From GCA-2693325 sp036343635 (GTDB lineage: Bacteria; Latescibacterota; UBA2968; UBA8231), in contig JAYYVF010000015.1 of NCBI GenBank assembly GCA_036343635.1, positions 1-64,000 on the forward strand: 64,000 bases of DNA. Direction: 5' to 3'. A program made the translations under genes and the position numbers. The notes under the pieces are model-generated. The model was not told the origin of the DNA, did not search any database, and was given only the letters and a program-made list of their open reading frames with translations. Shown in pieces: positions 9,256-19,389 of the stretch; positions within the stretch are counted from its first letter, which is position 1, and each line of letters opens with the position of its first letter.

Positions 9256-10151
9256 GGAATTAACTCCCTTTTGGCCAACCCGATCGCAATAGCAAATTGG
9301 GAATGCATCTCATTAGTTTTCCTACAATTAACAACGCTCTGTTTGGTTTGCGAAAACGGATCCAAAACGACATCATTTGCTCCTAATTTTTTTACCAATT
9401 TTTCGATCCAGTTTTCAACCAAATTGCCAGCACAAAAAACATCTCCAACGGGCTCATCCAACTCTGCAACCATCGATAAAATTCCATCTTCAACAGCTTG
9501 GGAAATTGAACTCTCGGCAGACCTAATATACGTCCCAATTTGAACTACTTCACCATTATAAACCAAAACAACAAAAACCTCACCATCGCCCACATAAAGT
9601 AGAATATGTGCACCCGAAGAATCCAATAGATTGGCCCCGTCTATAGCATTATAAAGTCCGAAATGCGGGACATCAACATTCATCCTCTTTAACTTAGCAC
9701 GCATAGCAATACCTCTATAAAAACCCAAAACTTTCTCACGAATCGCAACGGAAAAAATCCAGTCAGCAACTGAGAAAAAATCCATAACCAATTCCTCGTT
9801 TTTCGCATCTAGAATAGTAACGGCTTCCCATCGAAGATGTTCTCGAATTTCCTTTGAATCTCCTAATGAAATTGGACTCCGCTTGACAAGTGCCGCAGTA
9901 CAGTGAAGAGCGAAGCAGGCATTACGCGAATCGATATCGTTTTCCTCAACAATATCAATTATTAACTCTGCAACACCATTACGCGCACTGGCATTTTTAA
10001 GTGCACGGGCATCGAAAATATCTGGTAGCTTACCTTCGATTAAATGCAATGGTTCGACTCTATCTTTTGATTTCTTTTGGAGCGCAGCCAGAAACAAACG
10101 ACTACCTGCGCAATGAATACCGAGAGCCCTATTATTATTCCAGAACACCAA
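9252..10151 (-). CDS. PilM-like actin-fold protein
   Basis: 299 residues without signal peptide. It has the alternating beta/alpha layout of PilM/FtsA-type ATPases: an N-terminal strand LGIHCAGSRLFLAAL, a middle SHS2-like region, a second phosphate-loop-like strand HILLYVGDGEVFVVLV at ~173-188, and a C-terminal FAIAIGLAKREL typical of PilM ends. PilM binds the cytoplasmic tail of PilN. The gene sits directly ahead of the PilN-like gene. No pilin, PilQ, PilB or PilC is visible, so the rest of the machine must be elsewhere, or this pair serves another envelope complex such as the neighbouring SprA system. Confidence 0.65.
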   Translation of the reverse strand: MVFWNNNRALGIHCAGSRLFLAALQKKSKDRVEPLHLIEGKLPDIFDARALKNASARNGVAELIIDIVEENDIDSRNACFALHCTAALVKRSPISLGDSKEIREHLRWEAVTILDAKNEELVMDFFSVADWIFSVAIREKVLGFYRGIAMRAKLKRMNVDVPHFGLYNAIDGANLLDSSGAHILLYVGDGEVFVVLVYNGEVVQIGTYIRSAESSISQAVEDGILSMVAELDEPVGDVFCAGNLVENWIEKLVKKLGANDVVLDPFSQTKQSVVNCRKTNEMHSQFAIAIGLAKRELIP

Positions 10152-10280
10152 TTCTCACCTACATTCTCAACTATTTAATAACAACTTTAATTATTGTTTT
10201 TTGGAGAGTAAATTTAGATAGTTCATGAAGAAAAAAATACCTGTCCAAAGGGTGTAAAGCAAACATTAAATGTTTTTTCG

Positions 10281-13200
10281 CTAACGAAGAAAAAATGTCC
10301 CAGACAATTTAACTTCTCGGGTTTTCCGTACCTTATCAGTCAAGCGGTTATCATTATTTTCCCAACGTAAAAGACCCATCCCACGAAAATTATCGCTAAA
10401 CTTATAAGTCATCGACAACTGTGTTTTGAAAGTACCCTGTTCAGTTATCGGAGTACGAATTTCATCCGCTGTCCCATTAGAACGAATTTCTGAAGATATC
10501 CCAATCTCATAATTAAGCGTGATATTACTTTTTAATTTTCCAAAAATCGGCAAACTTCTTGGTTTTACATCGTACTTAATAGTTAATTTAGTTGAAGAGA
10601 GCTCACTACTACTTGAACCACGGAGAGGCGGAAGCCCTACGCCGATACTATCGTTTGAAGATAACTCATACTCTAAACTTACAGACTCACTAATAACATG
10701 TTCGAGATTCGTAGTCGGCCCCCAGCGCCAACGTCCATTCCAAGACGCTCGAATCTCCTTACTATTTCCGCGCGTCATTAGATCATTCAACCTAAGACTC
10801 CCTTCACCCTCTCGATTGAATTTCCTCTCATACTGAAAATTAACTTGGGCACTATTTACAAAACGTTTTACATACGGTATTCGATCGGCGCGACCCCATG
10901 TTAAATTCACTCTAGGATAACTCCGTTCCTCCGTAACACGTAATCTTGTTTGAGCACTACCACTACGACTATTTTCCTGTTCTCTCAAATTGACCTTAAT
11001 ACTTATCCCCAATGGCATACGCAGTCCCGAATTGGCCTCTCTTTGTATCCCACGAGACCGATTATCCTGCGTAGTTAGACCTACTACTGCCCTCTCAACA
11101 CGAACAGAATCATCTAAGCCCAATTGATATGCAAAAGAAGGACGCTGCGTCAAATTGAAATTTCGGGCAGAAGTATCGCGTCGCCAGTTCGCATTCACGG
11201 GCTCTACATATTTCCCAATAAAACCGGATAATCGCTTAATGAGAAAAGGACTTTTACGTTTAGACTTACGCTCAATTACGGCTATAGAATCTGACAAAGT
11301 AACATCGTCGACATTTCCTTCATTCGCATTCGGTCGTTCAGAGCCCCCATTGGCTATAGATTTTATTTGACCCAATTCTCTCAATATAGTCGGCAACTTA
11401 ATACTTAATCTAGCGGAAATATCATGTTTAGCATCAATATCAATAGGTGATATAGCACGTCCATTAGTTGAATCAATTACTACACCACCACGTCGTTGCG
11501 AGGGGTCATTTTGTTCATTATAACTTGATTTGAATGTGTAATTTTGGTCAAACCATCTAATCAGTCGCAATGTTAAAGAAACGTCCGCTGTCTGGCGTCG
11601 TCCAATTTCTCTTCCAAAGCTCAATTCCTTAGGTTCAAGTTTTTTGCGGAGGTCTCGGTCTATTTTAAGGTTATAGTCAGCTGACAAACCAGTAAATGGG
11701 TTTAGCTTGGTAGAGTATGTCTCATTCATGCCAAAATCTTCCTGGCTCGTAGTATCTGCATCTCCTCTTTGTAGATTTTCAGTGTAACGGCGATTCCCAG
11801 CTAGAGAATAACTGGCACTAGAAGGTAAGGGACGCATACGAAGATCCCGCCAAGATTTAGGAGCAAATTCAGGCAGCCAGGAAAACGGTTTAAGGGAAGG
11901 TTTGGGGAGGGGCATTTGATATCCAAAGTTAAAGGTCTGCGCCTCTTGCCGATTTACAGGTCTTACCGGATCCGAAGAATTTTCACTAGAATGAGACAGC
12001 CGAAGATTCATCTGATCCATCGTCCAGCGAAAAAGCAAGTTTTTTCCGGGTCGTTTCCTTAATGCTATATCAAAAAACTCCTTGCTACGCGTAGATCGTT
12101 GCGACCGTTTTTCGGCTTTAGTTAACTCAACATCTGAACCTGGACCGAATCTTGGCAAACTTGTCGTGCGATTCAGATTCACCTTCACTGGTATTGACAC
12201 CCCCCAACTTCCTGGTAGCAAGCGATGTAACTGAGTCGTTGCCTGGACACTTGCCCCACGATCCGCACTGTTCCCTCCATCGCTATTTACGGATCTAAAA
12301 TCCTGTTCTTTCCACTCAACCTGCGTATCAAGATTTATAAAATCTGCAAGCTTGGTGTTTACTCTTGCAAAGGCCGCTAAACCAACATTATTTCTCGCCT
12401 CATCAAGACGCAATTCATCTACATATACTCTACCAGTTAAGGCCCTACTTTTTCCGCGATTCCGAACCCCAATACTCAGTTGACGAATAGACTGCATAGA
12501 CGGCCTTCCACGTACCCGATAGATACAAGGTTCACCATCACGCAAATCGCTTCTGCTATATTCTTGCTCAATCGCGATGAGTTGAACCTTCGGATTATAC
12601 CCATCACCTCTCCATCTAACCAATTCGTTTTCCGACAAAATTTGTCGTCCTTCTATAGGTGTACCTCGAGCGTCAATGACTTGGTAAATCATTGTATGAT
12701 TTGAATCTTCCTGATTAACATTGCCGGATTCGAGCAGTGCCTTTAGCTGAGCCATAAATAAAAGATCAACATCTATCTCGTTACCGTCCCACCCCTTTCT
12801 TTGTCCTTCCCATCCCGGAAAAACTGGACTAACTACCTCATAATAATTCGTACTGTCCGAACCAAACCTTACAAACAGATCCAAAACACTTTCATCACCC
12901 TGTAAATATTCTGTATAAGTAGAATCTCCATGAACAAACATGCGAAGACGCTCATAGTTCGTATAGGCAACAGCACGACTCAATATTCGAGTAGCCGACA
13001 TCTGGTGCCCAGGTTCAAGTTGCTGATAGGAAAGAACAAGAGATTGCTCTCGCTCCCGAGTACGTGACTGAGCATTACGACGAATTTTTACTCCTGGAGG
13101 TGGCTTGTACTTTAGGCTCTTATCGGTACCAATTACGGTTATATCAAGCTCTTCATCTTCTCTTATAGGAAAACGTTTATTATTTCGAACTATCTCATCT

Positions 13201-16200
13201 TCTTGCCACTCATTCCCAACTATTTCGATTAATGCTACTTCAGCCAAGAATGAATCTTCATTATCCAGACGAGGCCCACCAGTAAAAAGTAGGCGAGCAA
13301 ATTCGATCCTAGTAGAATCGGGTAAACCTATGCGGGAAACCTCTTCACCATAAAGCGGTAACCTTATCTGTCGCCAACCATTGCTACGCGTACCCGCGAC
13401 TTCATAACGAGTATCTGATAGGTCGATGCGGTATTGATAGTAATTATTACGCTGGTCAAGTACCCCATTGTTATTCAGGTCTTCAGAATCCGGCCTATCT
13501 CCAGTTTCTAGATCAACCTTGTTTCCCTGTGTTCCATTAATACGACTATAATCATTTTTATTCCGTTGAGCATCGTATTTCCAATTGTCACCCTCTGGGT
13601 CATCAGCGGTCTGACCAGGGTGTAACATATTTACAGCAGAATACAATTTTTCAAAATCCGTTTTGCGTTCGCTCAGGGATTTTGTAGTATCGTAATCCGC
13701 TTGAATCATCCGCAGATAATAATTCAATTCCTCCTCATCACTACGACCATCTAAACCAACATCTTCTTCTCTAGAGACCACGCCGTCACCAGTCGTACGG
13801 CCAGGGAATGGAGCATCTTCAGTGTCCAATTTACCATTGGGAACAAAGTCCTCGTTTATCTGATCACCTAACTCAACATAAAGCATTCCTACTTCCCCAC
13901 GAACCCATAATTCTAAAAACTTAGATTGAGAAAAATCATTTACCGTCGTCAAAGCCGTCATCACTCCTCCCCAATATGTAGGAAAATCTGAACGACCTTC
14001 GAGTTCAAGTGCAAGTATATCTGTATTTCTATTTTGTGCTTCTATCTGTTCTTCTTGATTCGGCCAAATTTCAATTCGAGAAACTCCATCGTAAGGGTTA
14101 TACCAAGAAAAATCTGCCCTATTTTCTTCGGTAAACCTACCTTCACCAGGAAGACTAGATGCGACCCACCGAGTTCGGCCTATTGAAATATTTATGGGAC
14201 GCTCACTACCTTCAAAATCATCAATATATCCCAGACTCTTGGTATTCAAATTCGGCCGACTTTGTGCCACTTCAGCATCCAAAACAACCTCCGATGTTTC
14301 CGCTGTTTTAATCAAAGGCATTCTGTCGACCAGTCGTGTCAAAAATGGAACCTCTCGACGTGCACGTAAATCAAGGTTCCAAGTAATCGAACGTGTGGGC
14401 TCTGTTCCAACACGAACCCGACGCTCATTCGAACGCTCATTATTATAAAGCAATGTACTTCCGATCCGCCCATCTCCCGCCCAGAATTCATATTCTGAAC
14501 GAAGCCCCAGCAATGTTTTTTGCTGACTCCCTAAACCAAAAACATCCTCAGATTCAAACGATATTTCTAAATCCGCCCCTGGGTCTGAAACCTCCTGAGC
14601 TACATCACCTACAAAAGTAACATTGCCTATAAAGTCCACATTATAATCCATCCCGCGACTCAAATTTCGGCCATTAAGACGCACTTCAACCGTTTCCGAA
14701 CGGACTCCACCAAAGATGCCTCCCAAACGAATTCGTTGTTCACCAGACATAGCCCTAACCAACAACTTGTAACGGCTGGCCTCCGTTTGATCACGTTGCT
14801 GTTGGCTATTGTAAATATCAGGAATCTCTTCTTTTAGTAATCCTTTATAGATCAGCCCCTTTGGAGCAAAAGGATGTTGGTCTGGAAAAATTAAATGGCC
14901 TCGTAAATCATCCAAACCAATGTAGTCAGCGTCGATAATTCGATCTGCAGGGCTTCCTGGGTCCTGACCACGCCGATCTAAACCCATTAGTTGGATAAAT
15001 GCACGTCCATCCTGGGAAGTCTGATCCTCTCTACCCGCCTCTTCTTTAACCACGTCCAGACGCAAAGTTTTTGGATCAAACTTTCTTCCTGCACCATATC
15101 CCGAAGCAATTCTATAAACATTTTTCCATTCCAAATTCCATGTAGGAAACCCTGGACGTGCATTTCGCGGCTTAATAAGCTTTAGAGCCAAACTATCTCC
15201 ACTTGCGGAGATTAATCTATTATTCTCGCGTTGAACTAAACCATCAAAATTAGGGTCGCCTGTCCTATAACGAACAGCTAATGCGTGGCGTTCGTTTACA
15301 GGCCTTTCCATTATAATGTATCCAGCTTCCGAAATAACGGTGTATTCCTGATCTGGATCGAGTAACTGCCATGTTCCCGATTCAAAACAACCACTATTTC
15401 TCAGTCTAGTCTGATCTGGACCGAAACACTTTATATCAGCGTCCAAAACATCAGAAGGATCAACCCAAGCTTCCCCTGGCTTAGCAAATGTTTCCGCATC
15501 ATTGTTGGTATTGAAATCATTTATATAAACTTCTATTTGATTCACATCGACAAAATTCTCAGATCCAAATTGAGCGCCCTTAGAAAGAGATCGGAAATCT
15601 GTTAGGTTTGCGCGATAAAATTCATGAAGAAAAAAATATGTATTTCTTATGTATTGATAATCACGAATCTCTAAGGTATCCGCAGCAACACCACCTTTGA
15701 AAGTTTGACGGTTGCTTTTGCTCTTTTCATGACTCGCTATAGTTGTAAAAGCTAAGGGACCTAAGTGACCTTTAGCTCTAATCCCAAACAGCCCTTTGTT
15801 TTGCTGCCTAAAACCCACAAACCTTGTTGCTGGCAGTTCAAGAGTAGTGTTCCCAGCCTGAATTTCTTGGAAGATAGCATCGTCCTCACCTTTATAATCC
15901 AGCTTGATTTGATTAGCAATTTGGTCGCTTAGATTGCTACTAAAGGCAGATCCGACGTTCTCAGTATCCTGATCTATTCGCACATTGATCAATTCACCAA
16001 CCTTACCTTCAACCGAGAATTTTGATTCCTGGTCAATACTTAAAGAGGGAAACTTTGAAGATCGACCTAAGGAAGTCTGAACCTCACCTACAGTCCATTC
16101 GCTTTTTCCACCGATAATAATTGTACGAGATCCATTTAAGCGAAGGCTAGCTCCCTCATCGCCTATTAACCGCCTAAGCGGTTTAGGCGCCGCATAAGGC

Positions 16201-16613
16201 ACTGTCCATTCAAAACGACTATTCTTTCTCCCTAATTGATTTAAGATGGTCTGACGCTGAGTCTTCCTTACTTCCTTTTGCCATGCATCTACTGCCTGTT
16301 GATCGAATTCCAAGGCAAGGTATTGTTCCACCGATAGATTGACTGTTAGGCCATCTGGGAAACCAGCAATCATCCGACGGTATTGAACATGGGAACTATC
16401 AATCGAAATATTATATTGCTGAGCTTCTATGCCCTGGACTGGCAGCAAAAGAAAACCTCTTGCTAAAGAAGAAGCTCCATCTTTCGTAAAATATTCTGAA
16501 AGAGGACCGTGCATGCGATTAAAACGCAGCCCCACATCAGCATACACCGATACAAATGTAAATGCAGAAAAAGCAAAAATACAACTAACTGTTCGGAAAA
16601 AATTGAGCAACAA
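10281..16613 (-). CDS. sprA: SprA/Sov-type giant outer-membrane translocon protein
   Basis: 2110 residues, in the size range of SprA, the ~36-strand outer-membrane barrel of the type IX secretion system. A signal peptide is present (MLLNFFRTVSCIFAFSAFTF, cleavage near VYADV). Family-like stretches include IRIDQDTE-type and IKLDYKGEDDAIFQEIQAGN near residues 200-260, ISFESEDVFGLGSQQKTLLG, LGYIDDFEGSE and LALELEG, then strongly amphipathic beta-rich sequence to a terminal aromatic/basic strand (SGTFFLR). It is a single gene with its own divergent upstream region shared with lptF. Other T9SS parts (PorV, PorK-N, PorU) are not in the window, and no cargo with a T9SS C-terminal domain was recognised. 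Confidence 0.88.
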   Translation of the reverse strand: MLLNFFRTVSCIFAFSAFTFVSVYADVGLRFNRMHGPLSEYFTKDGASSLARGFLLLPVQGIEAQQYNISIDSSHVQYRRMIAGFPDGLTVNLSVEQYLALEFDQQAVDAWQKEVRKTQRQTILNQLGRKNSRFEWTVPYAAPKPLRRLIGDEGASLRLNGSRTIIIGGKSEWTVGEVQTSLGRSSKFPSLSIDQESKFSVEGKVGELINVRIDQDTENVGSAFSSNLSDQIANQIKLDYKGEDDAIFQEIQAGNTTLELPATRFVGFRQQNKGLFGIRAKGHLGPLAFTTIASHEKSKSNRQTFKGGVAADTLEIRDYQYIRNTYFFLHEFYRANLTDFRSLSKGAQFGSENFVDVNQIEVYINDFNTNNDAETFAKPGEAWVDPSDVLDADIKCFGPDQTRLRNSGCFESGTWQLLDPDQEYTVISEAGYIIMERPVNERHALAVRYRTGDPNFDGLVQRENNRLISASGDSLALKLIKPRNARPGFPTWNLEWKNVYRIASGYGAGRKFDPKTLRLDVVKEEAGREDQTSQDGRAFIQLMGLDRRGQDPGSPADRIIDADYIGLDDLRGHLIFPDQHPFAPKGLIYKGLLKEEIPDIYNSQQQRDQTEASRYKLLVRAMSGEQRIRLGGIFGGVRSETVEVRLNGRNLSRGMDYNVDFIGNVTFVGDVAQEVSDPGADLEISFESEDVFGLGSQQKTLLGLRSEYEFWAGDGRIGSTLLYNNERSNERRVRVGTEPTRSITWNLDLRARREVPFLTRLVDRMPLIKTAETSEVVLDAEVAQSRPNLNTKSLGYIDDFEGSERPINISIGRTRWVASSLPGEGRFTEENRADFSWYNPYDGVSRIEIWPNQEEQIEAQNRNTDILALELEGRSDFPTYWGGVMTALTTVNDFSQSKFLELWVRGEVGMLYVELGDQINEDFVPNGKLDTEDAPFPGRTTGDGVVSREEDVGLDGRSDEEELNYYLRMIQADYDTTKSLSERKTDFEKLYSAVNMLHPGQTADDPEGDNWKYDAQRNKNDYSRINGTQGNKVDLETGDRPDSEDLNNNGVLDQRNNYYQYRIDLSDTRYEVAGTRSNGWRQIRLPLYGEEVSRIGLPDSTRIEFARLLFTGGPRLDNEDSFLAEVALIEIVGNEWQEDEIVRNNKRFPIREDEELDITVIGTDKSLKYKPPPGVKIRRNAQSRTREREQSLVLSYQQLEPGHQMSATRILSRAVAYTNYERLRMFVHGDSTYTEYLQGDESVLDLFVRFGSDSTNYYEVVSPVFPGWEGQRKGWDGNEIDVDLLFMAQLKALLESGNVNQEDSNHTMIYQVIDARGTPIEGRQILSENELVRWRGDGYNPKVQLIAIEQEYSRSDLRDGEPCIYRVRGRPSMQSIRQLSIGVRNRGKSRALTGRVYVDELRLDEARNNVGLAAFARVNTKLADFINLDTQVEWKEQDFRSVNSDGGNSADRGASVQATTQLHRLLPGSWGVSIPVKVNLNRTTSLPRFGPGSDVELTKAEKRSQRSTRSKEFFDIALRKRPGKNLLFRWTMDQMNLRLSHSSENSSDPVRPVNRQEAQTFNFGYQMPLPKPSLKPFSWLPEFAPKSWRDLRMRPLPSSASYSLAGNRRYTENLQRGDADTTSQEDFGMNETYSTKLNPFTGLSADYNLKIDRDLRKKLEPKELSFGREIGRRQTADVSLTLRLIRWFDQNYTFKSSYNEQNDPSQRRGGVVIDSTNGRAISPIDIDAKHDISARLSIKLPTILRELGQIKSIANGGSERPNANEGNVDDVTLSDSIAVIERKSKRKSPFLIKRLSGFIGKYVEPVNANWRRDTSARNFNLTQRPSFAYQLGLDDSVRVERAVVGLTTQDNRSRGIQREANSGLRMPLGISIKVNLREQENSRSGSAQTRLRVTEERSYPRVNLTWGRADRIPYVKRFVNSAQVNFQYERKFNREGEGSLRLNDLMTRGNSKEIRASWNGRWRWGPTTNLEHVISESVSLEYELSSNDSIGVGLPPLRGSSSSELSSTKLTIKYDVKPRSLPIFGKLKSNITLNYEIGISSEIRSNGTADEIRTPITEQGTFKTQLSMTYKFSDNFRGMGLLRWENNDNRLTDKVRKTREVKLSGTFFLR

Positions 16614-16947
16614 TTCGACAGTCCACGCACTTTCTTATAAGTTAAAACGTACTCGTACCCCATAAACTAGGGGACAACAAACTTTATTAACAAAGTGCGA
16701 TAAGCAGTCTCCATACTCTTAATAAGTCAAGAACAAAAGCCCTTTGATCCGTCCGATCTTATAAAAAAATAGCATGGTTAATAGATTATTTCAAGCAATT
16801 GATAATTTAGTTGGGATGTCTTGTACTTTAATATTCAAAATCTCATCCATTGTGATATAATCTCTTGACTCGACTTCCATCCTTAATCCCATTAGATTTC
16901 ATCGTATTAGATTTTGATTTCTTTTCTTTCCAAGACTTGGATGATCA
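16614..16947. promoter_or_regulatory. Divergent intergenic region between sprA and lptF
   Basis: 334-base AT-rich region that must hold promoters for both genes. On the plus strand an extended -10 element TGATATAAT occupies 16853-16861, about 85 bases ahead of the lptF start. There is no good -35 at the usual spacing, as is common for extended -10 promoters. The sprA-side promoter could not be assigned. Confidence 0.45.
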
Positions 16948-18279
16948 TTGAATCTACACACTCGCTATATACTCCGCGAACATATCAATCCTTTTTTGTT
17001 TGGATTTTTTTTAGTCATATTCGTGCTAGTCATAGATGTTATCCTCCAATTCTTAGATCGCGTACTCAGCAAAGGCATAGACCCCACTACTGGGTTTCAG
17101 TTACTATTTTTCAATATGGCTTGGATAATTGCCCTCGCAGTGCCCATGGCGGTATTAATTGCCACCTTGATGGCGTTTGGTCGTATGGCTACAGATGGAG
17201 AAATCCTAGCTACCAAAGCCTGCGGCATAAGTTTCTATACGCTCCTCCGGCCCGTGCTGACCGTATCGTTTATTCTCACTGTTGCGATGATACTATTTAA
17301 CGACCGTATCTTACCCGACTGGAACCACAAGGCAAGGAGTATCTCCTCAAGCTTACAGCGTACAAAAGCATCTTTGGCACTGAAACAACGTGAAGGTGTA
17401 TTTCTACGATCTTTGGGAGGCTATAACTTGCTCATACGCGATGTAAATCAACAGAATAATCATCTGAATAACATTACAATGTACAATACGCGGCAACCAG
17501 GTCCTCCTATGACACTCCACGCTACCAGTGGAAAAATCCAGTTCTTCGATAATGGTGCATACGCACGTCTAACGCTCCGAAACGGAATTTTTCACAAAGT
17601 AGAATACAAACAACAAAACTCGGCTATTTTAGGCAATTTCGAAAAGCAAATAGTTCACGTAAAAGATCCGCGTAGGGCATTTGAACGACGTCCATCATCA
17701 TATCGAAGCGACAGAGAGATGGATGTGTCATCGATGTATTCCCAAATTAAAAATAAAAACCAAAGGATAAACGAAACAAAAGTTTCTGTAGATGAAATAG
17801 TAAATAGTACTATGCACTTGTTAGAGAATGCTTACGATCAAGAAGGGCCAGTACAAGGCACACTGACTACTTCGCATGTTGATTCTGTTACGACGAGAAT
17901 AAAAATCCTACGGAATAAATTACAAAAGCACCAAGAATTTGTTACGAATTTGAAGGCACAAATTGACGAGTTTAAAGTCGAAATACATAAAAAATTTTCC
18001 ATACCCGCAGCTTGCATTGTCTTTACTCTTATAGGAGCGCCGCTCGGCGCTCAAATCCGTCGACATGGAGCCACCGTGTCAGTTGCCATCAGCCTATCCT
18101 TCTTTTGGGTTTATTGGCTTTTTCTAATTGGCGGAGAGGAATTGGCTGACCGCGGTTTTGTTAATCCAGCTTTTGCAATGTGGGCTCCAAACATAGCTTT
18201 TTCTGGCTTAGGGATAATTCTAATTTATCGTTTTACCCATGGGCACCGCTGGAATCTTCTTTCATGGATTCAACGCTGA
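16948..18279 (+). CDS. lptF: LptF-like lipopolysaccharide export permease (YjgP/YjgQ family)
   Basis: 443 residues. With LptG and the LptB ATPase, it extracts lipopolysaccharide from the inner membrane. There are three N-terminal membrane helices (~15-32, 55-80, 100-120), a periplasmic beta-jellyroll region (~140-330), and three C-terminal helices. Family motifs include MAVLIATLMAFGRMATDGEILATKACGI split across helices 2-3 and the late GAPLGAQIRRHG. The start is TTG: an in-frame TGA lies at 16942-16944, and the nearby ATG at 16941 is out of frame. The gene is about 80 residues longer than E. coli LptF; the extra length is a charged coiled stretch (~250-335) before the last helices. lptG follows directly. 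Confidence 0.9.
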   Translation: MNLHTRYILREHINPFLFGFFLVIFVLVIDVILQFLDRVLSKGIDPTTGFQLLFFNMAWIIALAVPMAVLIATLMAFGRMATDGEILATKACGISFYTLLRPVLTVSFILTVAMILFNDRILPDWNHKARSISSSLQRTKASLALKQREGVFLRSLGGYNLLIRDVNQQNNHLNNITMYNTRQPGPPMTLHATSGKIQFFDNGAYARLTLRNGIFHKVEYKQQNSAILGNFEKQIVHVKDPRRAFERRPSSYRSDREMDVSSMYSQIKNKNQRINETKVSVDEIVNSTMHLLENAYDQEGPVQGTLTTSHVDSVTTRIKILRNKLQKHQEFVTNLKAQIDEFKVEIHKKFSIPAACIVFTLIGAPLGAQIRRHGATVSVAISLSFFWVYWLFLIGGEELADRGFVNPAFAMWAPNIAFSGLGIILIYRFTHGHRWNLLSWIQR

Positions 18280-19351
18280 ATTGCACACTTTATACCGTTA
18301 TATTGCCCGCCGACTGCTTCTTTGCCTAACCTTAACAACGTCTAGTTTTCTATTAATCACCATAGTTATTGATTTAGCGGAGAACCTCGACACTTTTATA
18401 GACTTTGAAGCTACGCTACCGCTAATGATCCTCTACTATATCTATCGAATTCCATACTGGTTAATACTAATACTTCCAATATCTTGTTTACTAGGGTCGA
18501 TATTTGCTCTGACAAGCCTGACTCGCCATAATGAAATCGCAGCTATGAAAACTATCGGCTTTAGTATAAATCATATTCTTCTACCAGTATTCTGCTGTGG
18601 TATAACAGTAAGCGCGTTAGCATTCATCTTCACGGATTACGTCGTGCCCAAAGCAACATCGCGACATAACGATGTCAACAACCAAATAATGGCCCAACAA
18701 TCCAGCGATGGTTCACAACGTCACGTATTAATACAAGGGATCCGAGGACAAATTATTTTTGCGCGAAATTATGACGCCAAGAAAAAATATGCCGAAGATA
18801 TCTCTGTTGAAATATTTGAAAACTTCATCCTGTCCGAACGAATCGTAGCCCAACATCTATTCTGGCGCAAACCGAATTGGGTTTCAGTTGATGGATACCG
18901 TTATACGTTTGGAGAAAGAACCCAAAGGGCGACAAGGTTTGACACGCTCGTAATACCAGGCTTAGAGCTAACTCCAGCCGATTTTACCCGACAAATCAAA
19001 CTCCCTGAAGAAATGACCTATTCAGAACTCAAAAGATACATTTCCCGAGGTAATGCGAGAGGCGAAGATGTAACCCGCCATCGCGTCGACCTACATCTGA
19101 AATCTGCCGTTCCTTTCGCTTGCTTGATAATTATGGTACTAGGCGCCACCATCGGTGCCAATACACATCAGACTAATATTTCTAACAGTTTTGGATTCGG
19201 AATATTGATCTGCTTTGGCTACTACAGTTGCCTAAAAATCGGCCAAGCGCTTGGCTGGAATGGCCTTCTGTCACCCTGGCTCTCTGCGTGGTTCACAAAT
19301 ATGTTATTCGTGTCCCTAACTATTTGTCTCATCTGGAGAACAAATAAATAG
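18239..19351 (+). CDS. lptG: LptG-like lipopolysaccharide export permease
   Basis: Partner of LptF in the LptB2FG transporter; six membrane helices with a periplasmic domain at ~125-270. Recognisable family parts are LYRYIARRLLLCLTL at the start, ALTSLTRHNEIAAMKTIGFS after helix 3 (coupling helix facing LptB) and GATIGANTHQTN before the last helices. The ATG at 18239 gives a 41-base overlap with lptF. A TTG at 18281, two bases after the lptF stop, gives the more family-like N-terminus (LHTLYRYIA) and mirrors lptF's TTG start, so it may be the real one. No gene for LptB is seen. Confidence 0.88.
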   Translation: MGTAGIFFHGFNAELHTLYRYIARRLLLCLTLTTSSFLLITIVIDLAENLDTFIDFEATLPLMILYYIYRIPYWLILILPISCLLGSIFALTSLTRHNEIAAMKTIGFSINHILLPVFCCGITVSALAFIFTDYVVPKATSRHNDVNNQIMAQQSSDGSQRHVLIQGIRGQIIFARNYDAKKKYAEDISVEIFENFILSERIVAQHLFWRKPNWVSVDGYRYTFGERTQRATRFDTLVIPGLELTPADFTRQIKLPEEMTYSELKRYISRGNARGEDVTRHRVDLHLKSAVPFACLIIMVLGATIGANTHQTNISNSFGFGILICFGYYSCLKIGQALGWNGLLSPWLSAWFTNMLFVSLTICLIWRTNK

Positions 19352-19389
19352 GCGCATTGGGTTTATCAAGACTGAACTAGTCGTTGCCG

